Shown: piece by piece, positions 57,479-64,000 of the stretch
Layout of the letters: the number at the start of each line of letters is the position of its first letter
How positions within the stretch are numbered: the first letter of the stretch is position 1
NCBI RefSeq assembly: GCF_023223645.1
Contig: NZ_JALKBY010000003.1
Span: forward strand, 152,988 to 216,987
From: Natroniella sulfidigena
Lineage (GTDB): Bacteria > Bacillota > Halanaerobiia > Halobacteroidales > Halobacteroidaceae
Length of the DNA: 64,000 bases
Direction: 5' to 3'
Notes under the pieces: model-generated
The model's database searches: none
What the model was told of the DNA's origin: nothing
What the model saw: the letters and a program-made list of their open reading frames with translations, nothing else
Translations under genes and position numbers: made by a program

Positions 57479-58546
57479 TTATTTTCCATGATTAGGGAAC
57501 CAGTGTCTGGTTCGATTAGCTATCCCTACTATAAACAACATCAAAGGAACTTCTACTAAGATTCCTACTACAGTAGCTAAAGCTGCACCCGAAGTAATAC
57601 CAAAGACAGAAATAGCAGTGGCTACAGCTAACTCAAAGAAGTTACTAGCTCCAATCATTGCTGCCGGAGCAGCTATAGGATGTTCTAGCTTTAAAGCCTT
57701 TCCAGTTCCATAGACCAAAAAGAAGATAAAGAAGGCCTGAATCGTAATTGGTATTGCAATCAATAAAATATGGAGTGGGTTATTGATTAAGGCATCACCC
57801 TGGAAAGAGAAGATAATAATTAATGTCAATAATAATCCAATAATCGTAATATTATCTAACTTCTTAAGAAATACATCCTCAAACCACTCAATTCCTTTGG
57901 TCTTGATTAAATACTTCCGAGATAGATAACCTGCTAGCAATGGAACTACTACATATAAGACCACAGATAAGATAATAGTATCATAAGGAACTGTAAAGTC
58001 AGTTACTCCTAACAATAACATTACAATCGGAGCATAAGCAAAGACTAAGATCGAATCATCTAAAGCAACCTGAGCTAAAGTATACTCTGGATCTCCATCG
58101 GTCAAATAACTCCAAACAAAGACCATCGCTGTACAAGGAGCTGAACCCAATAAGATTGCTCCAGCAATATACTGATCAGCCAATTCTGGGCCAATCAAAC
58201 CACTGAAGATATGCCTAAAGAATAGCCAAGCAAAAAAAGCCATCGTAAATGGTTTAATCAACCAATTACTGACTGTCACCATCGTTAGTGGTTTGGCCCG
58301 TTTTTTTATCTTCAGCAGACTACTGAAATCAATATCTACCATCATCGGATAGATCATAAACCAGATTAAGATTGCTACTGGAATTGAAACTTGAGCATAT
58401 TCAAACTGGCTCAAAGTTTCAGGAATAGCAGGTAAAAACCTTCCAATCGCAATTCCAACTACAATACAGAGTGCTACCCAGATGGTTAAGTATTTTTCAA
58501 AAAAACCTATCCCTTCTGTTTGTTCCTTAACATCTTGCTCACTCAT
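57479..58546 (-). CDS. acr3: Arsenite efflux transporter of the ACR3 family
   Basis: The 355-residue membrane protein has ten helices and the ACR3 signatures LLGSAPCTAMVFVWSYLTDG, with the essential Cys, and AAPAAMIGASNFFELAVA. It pumps arsenite out of the cell. It is the last gene of the arsenic region and probably works with the ArsA ATPases encoded upstream. Confidence 0.95.
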   Translation of the reverse strand: MSEQDVKEQTEGIGFFEKYLTIWVALCIVVGIAIGRFLPAIPETLSQFEYAQVSIPVAILIWFMIYPMMVDIDFSSLLKIKKRAKPLTMVTVSNWLIKPFTMAFFAWLFFRHIFSGLIGPELADQYIAGAILLGSAPCTAMVFVWSYLTDGDPEYTLAQVALDDSILVFAYAPIVMLLLGVTDFTVPYDTIILSVVLYVVVPLLAGYLSRKYLIKTKGIEWFEDVFLKKLDNITIIGLLLTLIIIFSFQGDALINNPLHILLIAIPITIQAFFIFFLVYGTGKALKLEHPIAAPAAMIGASNFFELAVATAISVFGITSGAALATVVGILVEVPLMLFIVGIANRTRHWFPNHGK

Positions 58547-58574
58547 TTAAATTCCTCCTCAATTAATTTTTTTA

Positions 58575-59288
58575 TTAAGCTCGACCCAACTCGAGTAACT
58601 CAATCGATTCATCAGCCAAATCAGTCTCTTTGATCTTAGCTGCTACCTTCTCAACTGGATAAGATAATTCAATAAGTTCTCTTTTAACCTTTCCTTGAGC
58701 TACTTCAACAATCGTATAAACTGCATTAGGATTACCATCCTTTGGCTTACCAACACTACCAACATTGATTATATGCTTTTTCGAAATTAATTGATGATAA
58801 GGCCGATGAGTATGACCACATAACAAGAGGTCTCCTTCTAACTCTTCAACAACCTCTTCTAACTCTTGACTATCAGCATAAAGATATTCAGTCAACTGCC
58901 GCGGACTACCATGAACTAGCAGAGCCTTTAGCCCTCCAATTTTAACCTCCAATTGCTGAGGTAACTCTTTTAAAAACTCTCTATTTTGTTCGCTAATTTC
59001 TTGGTTGGTAAATTGAATCGAACTGGTTCCAATTCTTTTGGCTTTTTCATTCTTATAATCACAACCGCAAAAAATTCGACTATTAGCAATAGCCTCATCA
59101 TAATTGCCTTGAACCGTCTTAATTCCTTCTTCTTTTATTCTTTCAATCACCTGATTAGGAAACGGGTTGTAACCTACTAAGTCTCCTAAACAAAATACTT
59201 CTTCTATGTCCCTTCTTTTAATGTCTTCTAACACTTGATTTAAAGCATCGATGTTACTATGAATATCAGAAATTACAGCTATTCTCAT
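58575..59288 (-). CDS. Metallophosphoesterase (YfcE/MJ0936 type)
   Basis: The 237-residue enzyme carries the dimetal motifs DIHSNIDAL, GDLVGYNPFPNQ, GNYDEAI and GHTHRPY, complete for activity. This type hydrolyses phosphodiesters; the substrate is unknown. It lies between arsA and acr3, 28 bases ahead of acr3, so probably co-transcribed with it, an unusual arsenic-operon passenger. Confidence 0.88.
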   Translation of the reverse strand: MRIAVISDIHSNIDALNQVLEDIKRRDIEEVFCLGDLVGYNPFPNQVIERIKEEGIKTVQGNYDEAIANSRIFCGCDYKNEKAKRIGTSSIQFTNQEISEQNREFLKELPQQLEVKIGGLKALLVHGSPRQLTEYLYADSQELEEVVEELEGDLLLCGHTHRPYHQLISKKHIINVGSVGKPKDGNPNAVYTIVEVAQGKVKRELIELSYPVEKVAAKIKETDLADESIELLELGRA

Positions 59289-59329
59289 TCTATTTACCTC
59301 CTTATTCTATGCTTAAGATTAATTGATAT

Positions 59330-59421
59330 TAAGTTTAAGGCTAAGTCTAAGTTTAAGTAAAACCTAAACCCTTGTGCTTTTAACGGTTGGCTTAGACTTA
59401 AACTCAACCTTAGACTTAAGC
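59330..59421. repeat. Inverted pair of hexamer tracts (snap-back element)
   Basis: Left arm of TTTAAG/GCTAAG hexamers (59331-59358), right arm of CTTAGA/CTTAAA hexamers (59391-59421) in complementary orientation, about 32 bases apart. It resembles the element at 41448 and lies between arsA and the phosphoesterase gene. Confidence 0.75.
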
Positions 59422-59504
59422 TATTTTGTAATTGAGATTCACTTTAGATCCTTAAAGAATCAAATAATGTAATATTTACCTCTATAACTTCTTTTAGGAT
59501 TTTA

Positions 59505-59532
59505 ACTATTCATTATTAATTATTCACTATTC
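59505..59532. repeat. Heptamer array, family ACTATTC/ATTATTC
   Basis: Four seven-base units run into the stop codon of arsA (59531-59533). Confidence 0.65.
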
Positions 59533-60424
59533 ATTGCTTTTTATAGATCCGCTCCCCTGCTTCAATCAAAACATCCAACCCCTTGATCTCTTCAGCAAAC
59601 AACGGCATCTTAATAATTGGAGCAGTAAACTTCTCCTTCATCACTTCTAGATGCTCATCTTGCATCTTCTTTCGCTTCTTAAAATACGGAGTAGTACAAT
59701 ACTCTGCCGGTAAGATCTGATTAGCAATTACTAACTGCGTCTCAACATCGACTGTCTGCAACTCTTTGACGGCACGATCTGCTTCCAAAATCGGAGTATT
59801 TTCAGGGTAAACTACAAAGGTAAAGGTAGTCTGTTCTTTATCCTGTAACTTATCAATTACTCGTTCAAAACGCTGTTGGGATTTTAGGTCGGCTTGATTA
59901 CTATTGGTTGCCATCTTGAACTCTAATTGTTGATTCCAGCTCATCGGCAACTCCAATAATCGTAAAGTATGGCCTGTTGGTGCCGTATCAAAGACAATCA
60001 CCTGATACTGGTCTGCCTCTGTATAATCAACAAACTTATCAAACGATGCCATCTCCTCTGTACAAGGTGAATCTAGCTCTTCTTGAAGTCCCATCATCAT
60101 CTCTTCGGAGTAATCTTTCTCCTTAGCTTCAGTTAATACTCTTTCCTTATACTCTTGGGCAGCTTCTTTGGGATCGATCTTAACGATATCTAGATCCTCT
60201 ACCCCTTCCACCGTTGTAACCTTTCCTTGTACATCCTGTTGAAAAACATCTTCTAAATGAGAAGCAGGATCAGTTGTCAATAACAATGTTTGATAACCTT
60301 GCCGGGCCAAATATACAGCAGTTACTGCTGATAAAGAGGTCTTACCCACTCCTCCCTTTCCAGCAAAGAAGATCAAGCGTGGTTCTTTGTCAGTCGGTAA
60401 TAAAACTTTAGCTTCTTCTTTCAT
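59531..60424 (-). CDS. arsA: Arsenical pump-driving ATPase ArsA, second half-size copy
   Basis: The 297-residue ATPase has Walker A FFAGKGGVGKTS, the signal region TTDPASHLEDVF and the metalloid Cys in SPCTEEMASFD, with another Cys in YCTTPYFKKR. Escherichia coli ArsA is one protein with two such halves; here the halves are separate genes with one-base overlap (TAATG type), so a heterodimer is likely. It would energise Acr3-mediated efflux. Confidence 0.93.
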   Translation of the reverse strand: MKEEAKVLLPTDKEPRLIFFAGKGGVGKTSLSAVTAVYLARQGYQTLLLTTDPASHLEDVFQQDVQGKVTTVEGVEDLDIVKIDPKEAAQEYKERVLTEAKEKDYSEEMMMGLQEELDSPCTEEMASFDKFVDYTEADQYQVIVFDTAPTGHTLRLLELPMSWNQQLEFKMATNSNQADLKSQQRFERVIDKLQDKEQTTFTFVVYPENTPILEADRAVKELQTVDVETQLVIANQILPAEYCTTPYFKKRKKMQDEHLEVMKEKFTAPIIKMPLFAEEIKGLDVLIEAGERIYKKQ

Positions 60425-61308
60425 TAGATCTCCTCCTTGTAAAGATCCTGAGCTACTTCTCTTAAGATCTCTGTTCCTTTAATCTCTTGATCTAATAAGT
60501 ACATTTTTTTAGTTGGTAAATCTATCTCTTCTTCAATTTGGGCCAAATACTTCTGCTGCATCTCGCCCCGTTTCTTAAAGAATGGATTTTGACACTCTTC
60601 TTCTGGTAAGATCCCATTGACAATTATCGAGCTAGTATTGATCCCAATCTCTTCTAACTCATTACTAGAACGTTTTGTCTCTCTAATTGCACTTCCTTCT
60701 GGGTGCATTACAAAGATAAACTCTGTTCTAGTATCATCCTTCAATAATTCAATAGCTTGATCATACTTTTCTTTAGAATCCTGAATATTCTGGACTGGCC
60801 CCATACAAGTCTGCCCACTTCCTTGAGCACTCTCCTCAATATGCTTACTCCAATCAACTGGTAATTCCAATAATCTAATCGTATGACCAGTTGGTGCTGT
60901 ATCAAAGACAACCACATCATATTGATCCTCAGCCATAAAATCAACAAAGCGATCAAATGATGCCATCTCTTCTGTACAAGGTGAATTCAACTGCTCTTCA
61001 ATTACCTGTAACATCTCATCATTAAATATTTCTCGCATCGGGGCCAACGTCTGCTCTTTATATTCTTCAGTTGCTTCTTTAGAATCTATCTCCATCGCAA
61101 ATAAATTACCTACCCCTTCAATCTCTGTCACCCGATGGCCAATCTCTTGCTGAAAGACATCCGATAAATTGGCTGCTGGATCTGTCGTCACCAAAATAGT
61201 ATCTAATCCTTGGTCAGCATAATAAACTGCAGTCGTTGATGCCATTGAAGTCTTACCTACTCCTCCCTTACCCGAGAAGAAGATATATTTTGTCTCATCT
61301 AGTTCCAT
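60424..61308 (-). CDS. arsA: Arsenical pump-driving ATPase ArsA, first half-size copy
   Basis: The 294-residue ATPase has FFSGKGGVGKTS, TTDPAANLSDVF and SPCTEEMASFDRFVDF. Additional Cys are in GQTCMGP and ECQNPFFKKR; the former is absent from the second copy, so the two halves may bind metalloid unequally. It starts just after arsD. Confidence 0.94.
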   Translation of the reverse strand: MELDETKYIFFSGKGGVGKTSMASTTAVYYADQGLDTILVTTDPAANLSDVFQQEIGHRVTEIEGVGNLFAMEIDSKEATEEYKEQTLAPMREIFNDEMLQVIEEQLNSPCTEEMASFDRFVDFMAEDQYDVVVFDTAPTGHTIRLLELPVDWSKHIEESAQGSGQTCMGPVQNIQDSKEKYDQAIELLKDDTRTEFIFVMHPEGSAIRETKRSSNELEEIGINTSSIIVNGILPEEECQNPFFKKRGEMQQKYLAQIEEEIDLPTKKMYLLDQEIKGTEILREVAQDLYKEEI

Positions 61309-61310
61309 TA

Positions 61311-61631
61311 CTATTCCCCCTTGATTTTAGCGATTTCTTCTTTCAGTTCAGCTAATGTTGGATAGTCACCTAGTTTAATCGTCTTTCCATTAATCTCTGT
61401 AATCGGTAAATTCTCAGTTCCTTGAGTATTGACTATATCCAACACACCTTGATTATTCTGAAAAGCAAGTGGATCATGATTCATGGTACTTCTCTCCACT
61501 TCAATCCCTTCCTTCTCTAACTGCTTAACAGCATCACTGAATTGAACCAGTTCATCATCAACATCTGGGCCACAAACCCCAGTCGGACAACACATCGGCG
61601 GTTCATAAACCTTAACTTTAATCTTACTCAT
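61311..61631 (-). CDS. arsD: Arsenic metallochaperone ArsD
   Basis: The 106-residue protein passes arsenite to ArsA. Cys14, Cys15 and Cys20 in MCCPTGVCGP match the essential Cys12, 13 and 18 of Escherichia coli ArsD; the C-terminal Cys pairs of that protein are lacking, which does not abolish delivery in the known case. It ends two bases before arsA. Confidence 0.95.
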   Translation of the reverse strand: MSKIKVKVYEPPMCCPTGVCGPDVDDELVQFSDAVKQLEKEGIEVERSTMNHDPLAFQNNQGVLDIVNTQGTENLPITEINGKTIKLGDYPTLAELKEEIAKIKGE

Positions 61632-61687
61632 TATAATCCTCCTATATAAAACATGCTTTTGACTTTACTAACACTCACACTATCTAA

Positions 61688-62014
61688 TTAACATTTTTCC
61701 TCACAATTAAGTCTTGTAATCCCACACTCTTCTGCATCACATTCAGCAATTACGTCTCCTAATGACTCTTGTAGATACTCTAATTTATCTCGATTTAATT
61801 GATAGTCTACCCAGCGACCACGCTTAGTAGCAACAATTAAACCTGCATTCTTTAAGATCTTGAGGTGATGAGATATATTAGGCTGACTTAGATCTAGCTG
61901 TTCTGTAATATCACAGACACACATCTTGCCACAGGATAATAGATCAATAATTTGTAACCTTCTCTGATCAGCTATAGCTTTTAATAACTCAGTTAATTCT
62001 ATAAAATCTTTCAT
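61688..62014 (-). CDS. arsR: Arsenic-responsive repressor ArsR
   Basis: The 108-residue winged-helix repressor has LSCGKMCVCDITEQL (Cys28, Cys32, Cys34: the three-Cys arsenite site on helix 3), the DNA-reading SQPNISHHLKILKNAG and a C-terminal tail with four more Cys (AECDAEECG, NCEEKC). A start six codons earlier is open, but GAGGAG suits the ATG at 62014. It is the first gene of the operon and should bind its own promoter. Confidence 0.95.
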   Translation of the reverse strand: MKDFIELTELLKAIADQRRLQIIDLLSCGKMCVCDITEQLDLSQPNISHHLKILKNAGLIVATKRGRWVDYQLNRDKLEYLQESLGDVIAECDAEECGITRLNCEEKC

Positions 62015-62041
62015 CTGAAGTTCACTCCTCATTATTGATTG

Positions 62042-62090
62042 ATATATTTATATCTATTTATATGTTATGTTACTTATTCCATTTTGTCAA
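62042..62090 (-). promoter_or_regulatory. ars promoter and AT-rich ArsR operator candidate
   Basis: On the minus strand TTGACA (62085-62090) is followed 17 bases later by TAACAT (62062-62067). Immediately downstream ATATAAATA occurs twice (62042-62063), a direct-repeat tract where ArsR could sit and block transcription. Confidence 0.55.
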
Positions 62091-62102
62091 TCTATTTTGA
62101 GC

Positions 62103-62140
62103 AAAAAAACAGGTAATTATACTCTTCAGCATAATTACCT
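62103..62140 (-). terminator. Terminator after the SIR2-like gene
   Basis: Minus-strand AGGTAATTAT and ATAATTACCT around a ten-base loop, followed by G and seven T. It separates the SIR2-like gene from the arsenic operon. Confidence 0.9.
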
Positions 62141-62173
62141 CTTTACATAAATCAGCTTCAACTACTTATCTAG

Positions 62174-63301
62174 TTAACCCGTCCTAATCTCTTTTAAAAC
62201 ACCAGGGATCTCTTCATAATTGTCTACCCAAATGGTTCTAATACCAAATGAAAGAAGATCTTCTTCTTGAAAATCTTCCATCATACTTGCTAAATTACTT
62301 ACTAATTGATCTATCTCTTGCTCCTTAAAGTCATTTTGTTCGTTTTCTTCAAAAGATAAATCAGCTTCTTTTTTTAATGCTTCTACTACATCTAATTTAA
62401 GCTCTTCATGATCAAACCTTCTTTTAATCAAATAATGATATTCATTATTATTTCCTCGCTGCAAATTAGCAATATCTAATAACCTTCGCATATTTGGATC
62501 CGTAAAGGAAACACCAATAAATAAGCATGTGTTTTCTTTGAATTTATTTATTTGGACTATATTCTCCCAACTATATATATTTTTATACTGTTCATGATAG
62601 TGGCTATCACTGAGAACAACCTTATTTTTTGCGGTTAACTCCTCGTTCTCAGGCAAAAAACCATGAACATGATAGATTGGTAGTTCATTAAAGGATGGAT
62701 TGACCCCAGGTGAATAGATAGACTTATACGGTAAATCTATCTCAAGATTAGAAATAGCCTTTTCTATAACATCATCATAATTATAGGTAATAATACTGTC
62801 AAGATTTGAACTCTTCCCAGGTGCTACACAAAATTGAATTATCTCATCTACTAATTTAGATTTTAGATTATTTTGATTTGCTTTTTTATACAATACCTTC
62901 CTTATTTCTTTTTCAAAAGCCAATGGATCTTCACTATTTGAATAGTTATTTTGGAGATATCTAGCTGATATTGTTAAGCTCTTTGGAAATATTTTTGTAA
63001 AGATTTCAGCTAATAAAAAATCATTTTCACTAGAATTGTTCATCCCAATTTCTAAATTAGAGAGTAATAAATTTTGTAACAAGACTTCCCAATTCGGAAG
63101 ACCAGAGTCAATCGATACTCCTGCTCCTAATACAAAGACCAAATCATCATTCTTAAAAGATTTAATTAAATCTTTTATACTTTCTTCAGTTGTAATCTTC
63201 TCTTCAACATCACTCTTTATAGAAGAGGCCATCTCTTTATATTTTATGGATGATGATAAAATAGCTGTCAGAAAATTACTTGCTGTTGTTATGTCTGACA
63301 T
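62174..63301 (-). CDS. SIR2-like domain protein, probable NADase of antiviral type
   Basis: The 375-residue protein has the SIR2 fold markers VFVLGAGVSIDSGLPNW (55-71), TYNYDDVIEKAI (Asn174) and YHVHG (210-214), then FIGVSFTDPNMRRLL. It lacks the zinc Cys of true sirtuins, as do SIR2-like effectors that destroy NAD in phage defence. The N-terminal 45 residues and the C-terminal acidic tail match nothing I recognise. TTG at 63310 is open, but AAAGGAG fits the ATG at 63301. It forms a unit with csaA (25 bases apart) and ends in a strong terminator. No partner gene of Thoeris or similar is visible. Confidence 0.82.
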   Translation of the reverse strand: MSDITTASNFLTAILSSSIKYKEMASSIKSDVEEKITTEESIKDLIKSFKNDDLVFVLGAGVSIDSGLPNWEVLLQNLLLSNLEIGMNNSSENDFLLAEIFTKIFPKSLTISARYLQNNYSNSEDPLAFEKEIRKVLYKKANQNNLKSKLVDEIIQFCVAPGKSSNLDSIITYNYDDVIEKAISNLEIDLPYKSIYSPGVNPSFNELPIYHVHGFLPENEELTAKNKVVLSDSHYHEQYKNIYSWENIVQINKFKENTCLFIGVSFTDPNMRRLLDIANLQRGNNNEYHYLIKRRFDHEELKLDVVEALKKEADLSFEENEQNDFKEQEIDQLVSNLASMMEDFQEEDLLSFGIRTIWVDNYEEIPGVLKEIRTG

Positions 63302-63326
63302 TAATATCAACTCCTTTCAAAAACAA

Positions 63327-63656
63327 TTAACCTAATTTATCTCCATTTTTTACAGCCTTATCTGGAGTAATTAATACTACTCCCTCCTCCGAGTAGATCC
63401 CTAAGATTAAAACTTCAGACATAAAGTCAGCAATTTGCTTTGGAGGAAAGTTGACTACACCTAAGACCTGCTTTCCTAGCAGCTCTTTTTCGCTGTAACA
63501 TTCTGTAATTTGGGCACTGGATTTTTTTGTGCCTAGCTCAGTACCAAAGTCTACCCATAATTTATAAGCAGTTTTTTTTGCTTTTTCAAAAAATTCCACT
63601 TTTTTAATTTCTCCTGCTCTAATATCTAGCTTCATAAAGTCTTCGAATTCTGCCAT
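63327..63656 (-). CDS. csaA: CsaA-type tRNA-binding (EMAP-fold) protein
   Basis: The 109-residue protein equals the CsaA/EMAP domain: LDIRAGEIKKVEFFEKAKK, VNFPPKQIADFMSEVLILG and a closing VLITPDKAVKNGDKLG. CsaA dimers bind tRNA-like or unfolded-protein ligands and have been linked to secretion. First gene of its unit; the 344 bases beyond it to the window end hold no gene. Confidence 0.93.
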   Translation of the reverse strand: MAEFEDFMKLDIRAGEIKKVEFFEKAKKTAYKLWVDFGTELGTKKSSAQITECYSEKELLGKQVLGVVNFPPKQIADFMSEVLILGIYSEEGVVLITPDKAVKNGDKLG

Positions 63657-63836
63657 TATTACTCCTCCTCTAAAATTTATCTAATGTCTCTTAGTAACTA
63701 AAGTTAGGACGTCTCTGTTAATAATTGTAATCTTAAAGCAAATCTATAAATCTAACATAGGTCATCTAACTACTCATTTATAAAGATAACTTCTACCAAA
63801 ATTATCTTATTCCTTTAAAACTATCCAAATAAAAAT

Positions 63837-63930
63837 AAAAAAGTTGCCTCCAGCAACTCAGTTTAAGTTTAAGATTAAGTTTAAGTAAAATCAACAAATG
63901 TAAATTAGTAAAAGTTATCCACATGCATTG
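63837..63930. repeat. Dispersed intergenic element, copy 4
   Basis: The order of parts is the same as in copies 1 and 2: imperfect hairpin GTTGC-CTCCA-GCAAC, CTCAG, TTTAAG-type hexamers, TAAAATCAACAAAT, then AAAAGTTATCCAC. The terminal part is less well kept. It is the only recognisable item in 63657-64000. Confidence 0.8.
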
Positions 63931-64000
63931 TTTCTGATAAATCAAGTATTTTCTAAAAATAATTTCATAGTCCCACTTTAAGCTACTTTTGAATGGGCTT

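Overview
The window reads as chromosomal DNA of a low-GC, spore-forming, double-membraned (diderm) Firmicute. The closest fit is a halophilic anaerobe of the Halanaerobiales, Halobacteroidaceae type; this placement is inferred from gene content, not from a marker search. Three signals coexist. Outer-membrane genes are present (lpxD, three OmpH/Skp-like genes, bamA, tamB, and the flagellar P- and L-ring genes flgI and flgH). Endospore genes are present (spoIIID, spoIIQ, spoIID). The housekeeping order is that of the Bacillus rho-prfA-upp-atp-murA-spoIID-spoIIID-flgFG region. Nearly all genes lie on the minus strand; only an L,D-transpeptidase and one small membrane protein are on the plus strand. 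No tRNA, rRNA, CRISPR array or insertion sequence was seen.

Layout. 1-2.2 kb: the start of a secreted subtilisin-like lipoprotein, an L,D-transpeptidase and a small outer-membrane barrel protein. 2.4-11.7 kb: outer-membrane biogenesis operon, in transcription order tamB, bamA, ompH-like x3, lpxD. 11.9-18.5 kb: flgF-flgG-flgA-flgH-flgI-flgJ followed by an S55 (SpoIVB-type) peptidase. 19-22.6 kb: murA, spoIID, spoIIQ, spoIIID, with two matching candidate sigma-E promoters. 22.7-31.3 kb: yueI and a complete atpZ-I-B-E-F-H-A-G-D-C operon whose c subunit carries a sodium-binding signature. 31.4-35.5 kb: a WecA/TagO-type transferase, a large catalase, and a membrane protein divergent from the catalase. 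35.6-46.1 kb: rho-rpmE-yqhQ-prfA-prmC / tsaC-mntP-mntP-ywlE-rpiB-glyA-upp-comEB. 46.3-54 kb: fba, two uncharacterised genes, pyrG, a 51-residue XapX protein, argS, ywiB-like and DUF441. 54.2-57.3 kb: a three-gene 2-hydroxyacyl-CoA dehydratase activase-type operon. 57.4-62.1 kb: arsenic genes arsR-arsD-arsA-arsA, a phosphoesterase and acr3. 62.1-63.7 kb: a SIR2-like probable NADase and csaA.

How the genes work together. The region ties envelope construction (murA, lpxD, bamA, tamB), rotary motor parts that must cross two membranes (rod plus P/L rings), engulfment and mother-cell development, and sodium or proton bioenergetics into one conserved block. The flagellar rod genes flhO/flhP (flgF/flgG) that follow spoIIID in Bacillus are here expanded by the ring genes and then by outer-membrane assembly genes. 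The mbl gene normally between them is absent and replaced by a cluster of palindromes.

The intergenic DNA is unusually structured. There are at least ten arrays with a strict 7-base period, several 6-base-period (TTTAAG-like) elements arranged as inverted pairs, a conserved roughly 100-base element present four times, REP-like palindrome clusters, and a candidate G-quadruplex plus palindromic operator in front of the dehydratase-activase operon. Two genes appear to have irregular translation starts: ywlE (possible AUU) and spoIID (AUG out of frame).
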